Shown here one piece after another: positions 1-6,109 of a DNA stretch of 6,109 nt. The notes below the pieces were generated by a model. That model searched no databases and was not told the DNA's origin. It was given only the letters and a program-made list of their open reading frames with translations. The first letter of the stretch is position 1, and every line of letters starts with the position of its first letter. This DNA comes from Acidobacteriota bacterium (GTDB lineage: Bacteria > Acidobacteriota > Terriglobia > Bryobacterales > Bryobacteraceae). The stretch is taken from the NCBI GenBank assembly GCA_021788955.1, contig JAJYKC010000086.1:1962-8070 (forward strand). The letters run 5' to 3'. Made by a program: the position numbers and the translations under genes.

Positions 1-563
1 AGCAGGGAATCGTGATATTGCGGGTCGAGCGAGGCGGCCTTGCGGAAGTGCGGGGCGGCTTCGTCGAGCTTGTTCTCCTTGGCGAGCGCCCGGCCCAGCC
101 CCAGTTCCGCGGCCGCGGCGTTGGGCTGCGCGGCCACCGCCGCCGTGAAGGCGCGTTCTGCGCCCGCGGCGTCCCCGGTTTTCAGAAGCGCATCGCCGAG
201 GAAATAATTCGCACGGTAATCCTGCGGCTTGGCGGCGGCCGCCGCGGCAAGTGGGTCCTTCGCGGCGGCCGGCTGCTCTGAGTGAAGCAGCACGATTCCC
301 AGGTTCAGTTCGGCTTGATAAAGGCCGGGTTTCAGTTCGAGCGTCTTGCGGTATTCCGCGGCCGCCTGGGCGTTTTGGCCGGTGAGACCGTAGGCCAGGG
401 CGAGGTTGAAATGCGCCGTGTAATCGTTGGGCTCAGCGGCGACAGCGTTCGTAAAGTCTTTCACGGCATCGGGATACCGTTTCTCATTCAGCGCTTTGAC
501 ACCTTCGGTGTAGAAATTGCTCTGCCAGGCGAGAAGCGCCCAAAGCGCAGCGGTCCACCACAT
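1..563 (-). CDS. TPR-repeat protein (3' end outside the window)
   Basis: The first 187 residues of a tetratricopeptide-repeat protein are visible, with no stop before the window edge. After a short Trp-rich hydrophobic start (MWWTAALWALLAW), at least five repeats of about 34 residues follow, at roughly 17-48, 50-83, 84-117, 118-151 and 152-185. They keep the usual TPR pattern of small residues (NLALAY, NLGIVL, FLGDAL, GLGRAL) and the closing Pro (EPNDY, LKPGLY, KPQDY, QPNAA, LDPQY). Such arrays are protein-binding scaffolds; no enzymatic domain or partner can be read here. The N-terminal hydrophobic stretch could be a short signal or anchor, but it lacks basic residues, so location is uncertain. 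The start is the only in-frame ATG, nine bases after the uvrA stop. A GAAGG lies only one base before the ATG, which is poor spacing, so translational coupling to uvrA is likely. An ATG eight bases further upstream is out of frame and gives only a 27-residue peptide. Confidence 0.85.
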   Translation of the reverse strand, partial: MWWTAALWALLAWQSNFYTEGVKALNEKRYPDAVKDFTNAVAAEPNDYTAHFNLALAYGLTGQNAQAAAEYRKTLELKPGLYQAELNLGIVLLHSEQPAAAKDPLAAAAAAKPQDYRANYFLGDALLKTGDAAGAERAFTAAVAAQPNAAAAELGLGRALAKENKLDEAAPHFRKAASLDPQYHDSL

Positions 564-572
564 ACCTTCATT

Positions 573-3395
573 CTACGAGCGCGGCGGAACGCTGCGACGG
601 CCAGCAAGGAAGCGGCCGGTATGCGAACCCGCCGCCGCCACCTGCTCGGGCGTGCCCTCGGCGACGATTCGTCCTCCGGCGGCGCCACCTTCCGGACCCA
701 GGTCGATTATCCAGTCCGCGCTGTCGATGACATCCAGGTTATGTTCGATAACCAGCACGCTGCCGCCGTTAGCGATCAGTTTCGAAAAGGCGTCAAGGAG
801 TTTGGCGATGTCGTCGAAATGCAGTCCGGTGGTGGGTTCGTCGAACAGGAATAGCGCGCCCTCGCAGCTTGCCTGGGCCAGGTGCGCGGCAAGTTTTACA
901 CGCTGGGCCTCGCCACCGCTCAGAGTGGTGGCGGATTGCCCGAGGCGCAGGTAGCCGAGCCCGACTTCGTCCAGGACTTTCAGCTTTTGCACCAGACGGG
1001 GCACCGAGGCAAAGAATGACAACGCTTCCTTGACTGTCAACTGCAGGACTTCATGAATGTTCAGGCCCTGGTAACGGATGTCGAGGATCGAGTTTTTGTA
1101 GCGCGCACCGTTGCATTCCTCGCAGATCAGTTCGACATCGGCGAGGAACTGCATTTCCACGGTGACGGTCCCGCCGCCCTGACAGGTTTCGCATCTTCCG
1201 CCGGGGATGTTGAAGGAAAAATGGCCGGCGGTATAGCCGCGCCGCGAGGCCTCGGGCACGTTTGCAAACAATTCCCGGATGATGTCGAACGCCTTTACGT
1301 ATGTGACGGGGTTGGAGCGCGGCGTTCGCCCGATTGGCGACTGATCCACCAGAATCACGTCGCGTATCAGCTCGCCGCGCTCGACCTTGCGCCAGCGAAC
1401 CCTTTCCGGCGCTTCTAATTCCGCGTCCTCGGAAACCGGCTTCGCATTGGCCTCGCGTCTCCGCAGCGCCGGATAGATAATCTCATGCACGAGCGTGGAT
1501 TTTCCGGAGCCGGATACGCCGGTCAGGGCGACCATCCGGTCCAAAGGAAGCGAGACGTCGACGCCCAACAAATTGTTCGCCCGCGCCCCAAGGATGCGGA
1601 CCGTTCTTTTCGGATTCAGCGGCCGGGGAGACTGTCGCGGCACAATCCTCGCATCGCCCCGCAAGTACCGCGCCGTCAACGAGCCGTTTCCTTTCGCGAT
1701 CGCCTCACCGTATGTACCCGCGAAAGTCACCCGGCCGCCCAGTTCCCCCGCGCCCGGACCCAGGTCGATCAGATAGTCGGACGAGCGCATGATATCGGCG
1801 TCGTGCTCCACCACAAGAATCGTGTTGCCCAACTCGCGCAGATCTTCGAGAATCCGGATCAAGCGTTCCGTGTCGCGGCTATGCAGGCCGATCGACGGTT
1901 CGTCGAGCACATAGCAAGCTCCCACGAGCCGTGAGCCGAGGCACGTGGCAAGCTGGATGCGCTGCGCCTCCCCGCCGGAGAGGGTCGCCGAAAGCCGGTC
2001 GAGCGTCAAATACTCGAGTCCGACGTTATGGAGGAACTCGAGCCGCTGCCGGATCTCCACCAGAACTTTTTCGCCCGCCGCGGTTTCCTCCGGCGCCAGT
2101 TCGAGCGAGCGGAAGAAATCCCGCGCCTCGGCGATGTTCATCTGTGCGACGCCGGAGATGGTTTTGCCGCCGACGCGCACGTTGAGCGCTTCCTTCCGCA
2201 GCCGGCCCCCGGCACAGTCCGGACATTCGGCATAGCCGCGGTACCGGCTCAGGAAGACGCGCACATGAACCTTGTACTTCTTCCGTTCGACCTCGGCAAA
2301 GAATTTGCGGATTTGTTCGGCGACGAAGGCACGCTCGGCCCCGCTCAAGTCCGCATAAGGCACATCCAGGCGCACGTCCGCTTTCCGCGCGGCCTTCTGA
2401 AAACGTCCGAGATAGAACGACCGGTACCGCGGCTTGGTCCACGCATCGACGGCCCCTTCGTTCAGGCTTTTCGTGATGTCGGGAATGACGCGGCCGGTGT
2501 CGTAATCGACCGTATTTCCGAAGCCCTGGCAGCGCGGGCACGCACCCATGGGATTGTTGAAGCTGAACAGCGCAGGTTCGGGCGTGAGGAACTCGATGCC
2601 GCAGCGCTTACAGGCGAACTTCTCGGAAAACCGCAGGCGATTGCTTTCCTGGGTGGCGTCCTCGAAAATGACCTCACCGGCTTCGCGGTAGCAGATTTCG
2701 ACGGTGTCCACGATGCGCTGATGCAGATCCGGGCGGATGGCGATGCGGTCGGCGAGCACATACAACGGAAGGCGGAAATCGACGTCCAGCAGCGACTCGG
2801 GCGTGGAGAACTCAAACATCCGCCCTTTCTGAAAAAGCCGGTTGAAGCCTTTTGCACGCAATTCGAAGAGCCGGTCCCGCATGGCCGCCGCAGTCGCGCC
2901 GGCGGAAACCGGGAACAGGGCATACCAGCGCGAACCCTCGGACTGCTCCAGGATTTTCGCCGCTACCTGGTCGACCGTGTCGCGCTCCACCCTCTGCCCG
3001 CAGTTGGGGCAATACGTCCTGCCGGCGCGCGCGTAGAGCACGCGGAGGTAATCGTAGAGTTCCGTGGCGGTGGCCACTGTCGAACGTGGATTCCGGGTGG
3101 TGTTCTTTTGCCGGATCGCGATCGGCGGAGCGAGCCCGGTGATCTCTTCCACCGCGGGCTTCTCCATGCGATCGAGAAACTGGCGCGCGTAGGCCGACAG
3201 CGATTCGACGTAACGCCGCTGGCCCTCGGCGTACACCGTATCGAAGACCAGCGATGACTTCCCGGACCCTGAAACGCCCGTGACCACGGTGAGCTTGCCG
3301 TGCGGAATCTCAACCGAGATGTCTTTCAGATTGTGGACTCGGGCGCCGCGAACGGAGATTGCGCCGGCGGGCTGCGAGGATGCTTTACGTTTCAA
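573..3395 (-). CDS. uvrA: UvrA, excinuclease ABC subunit A
   Basis: This is the DNA-damage-sensing ATPase of nucleotide excision repair. In the cytoplasm a UvrA dimer scans DNA, loads UvrB at lesions and leaves before UvrC incises. From the proposed start it is 940 residues, the same length as E. coli UvrA. It has two ABC modules. Module 1 has Walker [10 protein letters not shown] (40-48), the UvrB-binding insertion (about 130-250), zinc module C262/C265/C286/C289, signature LSGGEAQR (472-479) and Walker B YVLDEP (495-500). Module 2 has Walker [10 protein letters not shown] (626-634), zinc module C735/C738/C758/C761, signature LSGGEAQR (825-832), LFDEP (850-854) and switch EH (884-885). All catalytic motifs look intact. 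There is no in-frame ATG before Walker A, so I chose TTG at 3395, which gives [11 protein letters not shown] just before the conserved [11 protein letters not shown] segment; its ribosome-binding site is weak. The frame stays open up to 3620 only because it overlaps the upstream gene. Product identity is near certain; the exact start is not. Confidence 0.97.
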   Translation of the reverse strand: MKRKASSQPAGAISVRGARVHNLKDISVEIPHGKLTVVTGVSGSGKSSLVFDTVYAEGQRRYVESLSAYARQFLDRMEKPAVEEITGLAPPIAIRQKNTTRNPRSTVATATELYDYLRVLYARAGRTYCPNCGQRVERDTVDQVAAKILEQSEGSRWYALFPVSAGATAAAMRDRLFELRAKGFNRLFQKGRMFEFSTPESLLDVDFRLPLYVLADRIAIRPDLHQRIVDTVEICYREAGEVIFEDATQESNRLRFSEKFACKRCGIEFLTPEPALFSFNNPMGACPRCQGFGNTVDYDTGRVIPDITKSLNEGAVDAWTKPRYRSFYLGRFQKAARKADVRLDVPYADLSGAERAFVAEQIRKFFAEVERKKYKVHVRVFLSRYRGYAECPDCAGGRLRKEALNVRVGGKTISGVAQMNIAEARDFFRSLELAPEETAAGEKVLVEIRQRLEFLHNVGLEYLTLDRLSATLSGGEAQRIQLATCLGSRLVGACYVLDEPSIGLHSRDTERLIRILEDLRELGNTILVVEHDADIMRSSDYLIDLGPGAGELGGRVTFAGTYGEAIAKGNGSLTARYLRGDARIVPRQSPRPLNPKRTVRILGARANNLLGVDVSLPLDRMVALTGVSGSGKSTLVHEIIYPALRRREANAKPVSEDAELEAPERVRWRKVERGELIRDVILVDQSPIGRTPRSNPVTYVKAFDIIRELFANVPEASRRGYTAGHFSFNIPGGRCETCQGGGTVTVEMQFLADVELICEECNGARYKNSILDIRYQGLNIHEVLQLTVKEALSFFASVPRLVQKLKVLDEVGLGYLRLGQSATTLSGGEAQRVKLAAHLAQASCEGALFLFDEPTTGLHFDDIAKLLDAFSKLIANGGSVLVIEHNLDVIDSADWIIDLGPEGGAAGGRIVAEGTPEQVAAAGSHTGRFLAGRRSVPPRS

Positions 3396-3435
3396 GCTTT
3401 TCTGATGCGATACCGGCAGCGGGAGAAACGGAAAT

Positions 3436-4239
3436 TCAGTACGGCACCGGCATGCCGATTCCGTAGCCGTTGCTCGGTTTGGGCGCCGGACCCGGGCCGT
3501 TATTGATGCTCGAGAATGGCGCAGCGTGGCTGAAATCCACCTCGGTGGTGCTGAACACGAGCGAGCGATCCAAAACCATTTCGACCGTGGAGCCGCGCTC
3601 GAGAACGACGTCCGGTCCACGGGTCATCAACACCGCGGCGAGCCCGGCGGCAGCCCCGGCGGCGGCGCCGATCCCCGCGCCCATGCCCATGTGCCCCGCC
3701 GCACTGCCGGCCAAAGCACCGATGCCCGCTCCCGCGGCTCCCGCTTCGCCCACCTTCTCGGCGTCCGACCCTTTGTTGCCGCTGCTTTCGATCTTTCCTT
3801 CTTTCTTTTTCAGGTCGTCGTTGGCGAGGCTGTCAATCGAGTTGATACTGGCCCGGAAATCGCGCGTCACGCCGTTGGGCAACGTAAGGGAATCGAAGCG
3901 GATGTAGAGCGCTCCGCGTCCTTTCACGCGGCCAGGGCGCTGGGCGGAGGTCACGGTTCCCTGCACATAGCTTCCTGGCGGAATGACGATTTTGCCCTGC
4001 TCAACCACCGGAAACGTGGTTTGAAGATACACCTTGTCCCCCGGCATGGCGTTCTTTGTACTAATGCTGTTGATCAGGCTGAGCGGTATCCGCGTGCCCG
4101 GCTGAACGACGTATTTTGTCGTCTCCCCGCTCTGGGACGAGTTTGGGGCCGGGCTTGCCGGCCGGGTTTGCAGCTTCTGCTGGGCAAACAGCGGCGCGGA
4201 AACCAAAGCCAATGCGCACAAACGCCGCATCGAGAGCAT
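3436..4239 (-). CDS. Exported glycine-zipper protein with TrbI/VirB10-like segments
   Basis: This is a 267-residue protein of unknown function. It begins with a clear signal peptide (MLSMRRLCALALVSAPLFAQ; cleavage likely after A19). A Ser/Pro/Gln-rich linker (20-42) follows, then a beta-rich segment (44-135) with VVQPGTRIPLSLINSIST, PGDKVYLQT, IVIPPGSYVQGTVT and LYIRFDSLTLPNG. This order (pore-lip strand, 'PpGS..GtV' and 'l.fdsl.lPdG') resembles the C-terminal domain of TrbI/VirB10-type secretion proteins. A charged Lys-rich hinge (about 141-163) leads to a glycine zipper (164-203, mostly Gly and Ala), probably membrane-inserting or self-packing. After it, VVLERGSTVEMVLDRSLVF (211-229) matches the closing VirB10 strand. 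The tail is Pro/Gly-rich. No other type IV secretion genes are nearby, so conjugation is not implied; an envelope role is more likely. The start at 4239 is supported by a strong tandem Shine-Dalgarno sequence. The gene ends 40 bases before uvrA. The gene itself is certain; the VirB10-like reading is inference from motif order. Confidence 0.9.
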   Translation of the reverse strand: MLSMRRLCALALVSAPLFAQQKLQTRPASPAPNSSQSGETTKYVVQPGTRIPLSLINSISTKNAMPGDKVYLQTTFPVVEQGKIVIPPGSYVQGTVTSAQRPGRVKGRGALYIRFDSLTLPNGVTRDFRASINSIDSLANDDLKKKEGKIESSGNKGSDAEKVGEAGAAGAGIGALAGSAAGHMGMGAGIGAAAGAAAGLAAVLMTRGPDVVLERGSTVEMVLDRSLVFSTTEVDFSHAAPFSSINNGPGPAPKPSNGYGIGMPVPY

Positions 4240-4245
4240 CCGAAG

Positions 4246-4258
4246 TCCTCCCTCCTCT
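4246..4258 (-). promoter_or_regulatory. Tandem Shine-Dalgarno site for the glycine-zipper gene
   Basis: Read on the minus strand, the sequence is AGAGGAGGGAGGA followed by CTTCGG and the ATG at 4239. It holds two overlapping anti-16S matches: AGGAGG (4256-4251, 11 bases from the ATG) and GGAGG (4251-4247, 7 bases). The nearer one has ideal spacing. This supports the ATG at 4239 over the second in-frame ATG nine bases later, and suggests efficient translation compared with its neighbours, whose sites are weak. Confidence 0.8.
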
Positions 4259-4293
4259 AAATTGTAGCCCAGCCTTCGGATTCTCTTCTCCCC

Positions 4294-4770
4294 CTACTTG
4301 AGGAAAACGACGTAGCTGTCACCGGCGTAGTGCAGCACGGCCCGAGCCGGTTGGATCGCTTGGATCTCGAACTTGCCATAGACAACGGCCCATCGGTCGT
4401 AGTCGGGCGTGCCGAAAGGGAAGTTCTCCAGCCGGGAGTGCGCATGGACCAACCGGACCTTCTCGTCCAGCTTCGGCGCCTCCACCGCGAACGCCGCCGC
4501 CAGATGGGGCGCGCCGGAGCGATCCAGCCGCAGAGTCACCACCGCCGGCTTCACCGCCGTCGCCGTTGCTGGGCCGGCGTAAGAACAGTCATCTTCGCCG
4601 AGGAGCCGTCCAGTCTCTCGCAGTGAGTAGCGGCCCACAATGGCGACCGGCTGGCCCTCAAACGTCTTCTGGCTCGCCAGAACTTCGCAAACCGTGGCAG
4701 TTCGAACCTGGTCCTGGGCCCAGGCAAGCGGCCCAATACACAGAACAAACGACAGATGGATCCATCGCAT
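4294..4770 (-). CDS. Small exported protein of unknown function, possible OB-like fold
   Basis: This is a 158-residue protein that I cannot assign to a named family. It starts with a signal peptide (MRWIHLSFVLCIGPLAWAQ, cleavage likely after A18). Cys11 lacks the Gly/Ala/Ser expected just before a lipobox cysteine, so it is probably not a lipoprotein. The mature part opens with TATVCEVLASQKTFEGQPVAIVGRYSL in two halves: a 'C-x-VL' element, then 'F-x-G-x-x-V-x-I-x-G-x-Y'. That layout is typical of small beta-barrel (OB-like) exported proteins. Cys28 and Cys62 (GEDDCSY) could form a disulfide. The C-terminal half has further strand-like segments (VVTLRLDRSG, DRWAVVYGKFEI, DSYVVFLK). There is no catalytic motif. 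The start ATG has only GGGGAG 14 bases upstream, which is longer than usual spacing; AAGGAG lies further away, at 29 bases. The gene lies 54 bases before the glycine-zipper gene and 92 bases after the TolC-like gene, so a shared envelope role is possible but unproven. Confidence 0.8.
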   Translation of the reverse strand: MRWIHLSFVLCIGPLAWAQDQVRTATVCEVLASQKTFEGQPVAIVGRYSLRETGRLLGEDDCSYAGPATATAVKPAVVTLRLDRSGAPHLAAAFAVEAPKLDEKVRLVHAHSRLENFPFGTPDYDRWAVVYGKFEIQAIQPARAVLHYAGDSYVVFLK

Positions 4771-4862
4771 CGACAGTCGACAATCTCCCCAAAGCAGTGC
4801 TCCTTATTAGACCCATCCGGGAAGCCTTCCGGTTTCGAACGATTTTGGAGAGAGGAGCGAAG
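4771..4862. other. Intergenic gap with a small hairpin
   Basis: This 92-base gap separates the TolC-like gene from the small exported protein. It contains an imperfect inverted repeat at 4817-4832 (CCGG-G-AA, loop GCC, TT-CCGG; six pairs with one bulged G), about 30 bases after the TolC-like stop on the minus strand. No T-run follows it in that direction, so an intrinsic terminator is not supported. TAATAA at 4804-4809 (minus) resembles a -10 box, but the expected -35 position reads CCGGAA, so a promoter is doubtful. The gap probably holds the leader of the next gene. Confidence 0.3.
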
Positions 4863-6109
4863 CTATGGCCTACCGGCCATCGCATCGGCGGGATCGATGC
4901 CGTAGCGGTCCAGAATTGTCCCCGTCGCGCGTTCCAGAGCCGCCCGGGCTTTCGCGTAAGCGCCGGCGGCAACCACCACGGCGGACCGGGCCTGGGCCAG
5001 GTAGCTCTCGTACTGGATCACAAAGAACGACGTCGATGCACCCTCTGTGAACTTGAGCTGCTCAATCTCCAGCGATTGTTGCTGCAGTTCGCGCGTCCTG
5101 AGCGCCGCTTGATACGATGCCCGTGACCGCCGCATGGCGATGAGCGCGTCTTCCACTTCAAGTTGCACCTGATTGCGCAACTGCCGCTCGCGTACCTGCG
5201 ACTGCCGAAGTTGAACCGCGTCGCGGGCGGCATCGGCCTGCGCCACGCGATTCCGCAGCGGCAGGGTCACGTTCAGTCCGATGCCATACGTCGGATTTTT
5301 CCTGGTGGCAAGCTGATCGAGCGCGGCGCCGTAACCCCCGATGAATGACGGATCGGGCGTTCCGGCCTGCGGGAACGGATCTCCCGCCAGCGCGTTATTT
5401 TCCGCGATTCCGACGAGATCCACCTCCGGACGGAGATTGTTCATCGAGCCTTTCAAACTGAGTTTGGAATTCGTTATCTGAACCCCGGCCTGAGCAAGGT
5501 CCGGCCGCTCGCGGTAAGCCTGCTCGAGCAGTTGGTCGATCGGTCCGGCGGACTCAGTTTCCGGCACGCTGAGCGGGTCCGTAGGAATGATGTGCGCGGC
5601 GCGCACTTCGGGGTCCTCGTTTCCCCGCTTGGTGAGGACGTTTTTCAGGATCGCTTCCTGTTCGTCGCGCACACCCTGACTGTTGATCAGGTCCTGCTCG
5701 GCGGCGGAGACTTCGGCCCTGGCCCGGGTCAACTCCACCGGCGCCAGCGTTCCCTCGGTGACTTCCGACTGTGTGTCCTCCAGTAGCTTGTTGGCGAACC
5801 GGAGCGTGTCGCGCTTCACCCGAACGTCCTCGTCGAGCGAAACCAGGTCGGTGTAGAGCCGGACCACGCCATACACCGTTTCGATCAATTGCTGGCGGAA
5901 AAGAAGGCTTGTGATCTTCCCCTCGTTCTTGGCAATCCGGATGAAGCGCCGGTTCACGGCCGGGCCGAATCCGCGGAGCAGCGGTTGAGTGATGGTCAAT
6001 GCCAGGTTGGAAGTGATATACGGGTTGTACAGATTCCGGATCGCGTTGTACGTCTGGCTGGCGTTGTTGAAGCTCAAACTGGCCTGGGTACCCGTGCCGA
6101 AGCCTTGCG
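4863..6109 (-). CDS. TolC-family outer-membrane efflux protein (5' end outside the window)
   Basis: The last 414 residues of an outer-membrane channel subunit of the TolC/OEP family are visible. These trimeric channel-tunnels connect inner-membrane pumps and adaptor proteins to the outside. The frame is open to the window edge (QGFGTGTQASLSFNN...), so the true start, signal peptide and probably 80-150 residues are missing; the TTG at 6077 is internal. Visible marks are the beta-barrel/helix entry LALTITQPLLRGFG followed by NRRFIRIAKN, long helical stretches (FANKLLEDTQSEVTEGTLAPVE, then ELTRARAEVSAAEQDL), the second-repeat strand GIGLNVTLPLRNRVAQADAARDA, and a closing helix ending in ARAALERATGTILDRYGI. 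The two-fold OEP repeat is thus complete from mid-repeat 1. Family members usually sit with an RND or ABC pump and a periplasmic adaptor. None is downstream here, so any partners would lie upstream, beyond 6109. Family assignment is secure; the transported substrate cannot be told. Confidence 0.95.
   Translation of the reverse strand, partial: QGFGTGTQASLSFNNASQTYNAIRNLYNPYITSNLALTITQPLLRGFGPAVNRRFIRIAKNEGKITSLLFRQQLIETVYGVVRLYTDLVSLDEDVRVKRDTLRFANKLLEDTQSEVTEGTLAPVELTRARAEVSAAEQDLINSQGVRDEQEAILKNVLTKRGNEDPEVRAAHIIPTDPLSVPETESAGPIDQLLEQAYRERPDLAQAGVQITNSKLSLKGSMNNLRPEVDLVGIAENNALAGDPFPQAGTPDPSFIGGYGAALDQLATRKNPTYGIGLNVTLPLRNRVAQADAARDAVQLRQSQVRERQLRNQVQLEVEDALIAMRRSRASYQAALRTRELQQQSLEIEQLKFTEGASTSFFVIQYESYLAQARSAVVVAAGAYAKARAALERATGTILDRYGIDPADAMAGRP

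Noticed and set aside
282..854. Plus-strand open frame across the TPR gene and the end of uvrA
   Set aside because: It is antisense to two well-supported genes, crosses their junction, and has no recognisable protein features.
2028..3257. Long plus-strand open frame (409 codons) opposite uvrA
   Set aside because: It lies wholly antisense to conserved uvrA codons. Its translation shows no domain or signal. Long antisense frames are expected opposite high-GC genes.
3396..3620. Extension of uvrA by 75 residues up to a GTG at 3620
   Set aside because: The added residues overlap the upstream gene, are Arg/Ser-rich, and have no counterpart in the UvrA family.
3631..3750. GC-rich repetitive stretch as a DNA repeat or CRISPR-like element
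   Set aside because: It is low-complexity coding sequence for the Gly/Ala zipper; there are no regular repeat units or spacers.
3526..4260. Plus-strand open frame (244 codons) opposite the glycine-zipper gene
   Set aside because: The minus-strand gene has a signal peptide, a strong ribosome-binding site and domain motifs; the plus frame has a His/Arg/Gly-rich composition typical of a shadow.
4261..4266. TACAAT (minus strand) as a -10 promoter box for the glycine-zipper gene
   Set aside because: No -35 element lies at the right distance, and transcription from it would start inside or at the edge of the Shine-Dalgarno site.
6075..6077. TTG at 6077 as the start of the TolC-like gene
   Set aside because: The frame stays open to the window edge with family-like sequence (GFGTGTQASLSF), and a signal peptide is missing, so the codon is internal.

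Overview
The window is about 6.1 kb of high-GC bacterial chromosome. Five protein-coding genes all lie on the minus strand, in the transcriptional order TolC-family outer-membrane efflux protein (5' end outside the window), small secreted protein, secreted glycine-zipper protein, uvrA, and TPR-repeat protein (3' end outside the window). The style of the proteins suggests Acidobacteriota, perhaps the Solibacter/Bryobacter side: the TolC-like protein with its 'TQPLLRGFG' motif, the secreted protein with a VirB10-like half-domain and glycine zipper, and the small secreted 'VCEVL...FEGQPVAIVGRY' protein. This is an inference from protein character; no rRNA or other taxonomic marker is present.

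Region by region, read along the minus strand. Bases 6109-4863 hold most of a TolC-like channel protein. A 92-base gap follows, with a small hairpin but no convincing terminator or promoter. Bases 4770-4294 hold a 158-residue exported protein of unknown function. After 54 bases, with a very strong tandem Shine-Dalgarno sequence at the end, bases 4239-3436 hold a 267-residue exported protein. Its two flanking beta-rich segments resemble the TrbI/VirB10 C-terminal fold, and a glycine zipper lies between them. After 40 bases comes uvrA (3395-573), the nucleotide-excision-repair ATPase. It seems to use a TTG start because its frame has no ATG before the Walker A motif. Nine bases after uvrA stops, a TPR-repeat gene starts at 563 and runs off the window.

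The uvrA-TPR pair almost certainly shares a transcript, and the short gaps allow co-transcription from further upstream. The gene contents do not form one pathway: envelope/export proteins lie upstream and DNA repair downstream. There are no tRNA or rRNA genes, insertion sequences, CRISPR arrays or phage genes. I see no undescribed multi-gene system. The least-explained items are the two small exported proteins.
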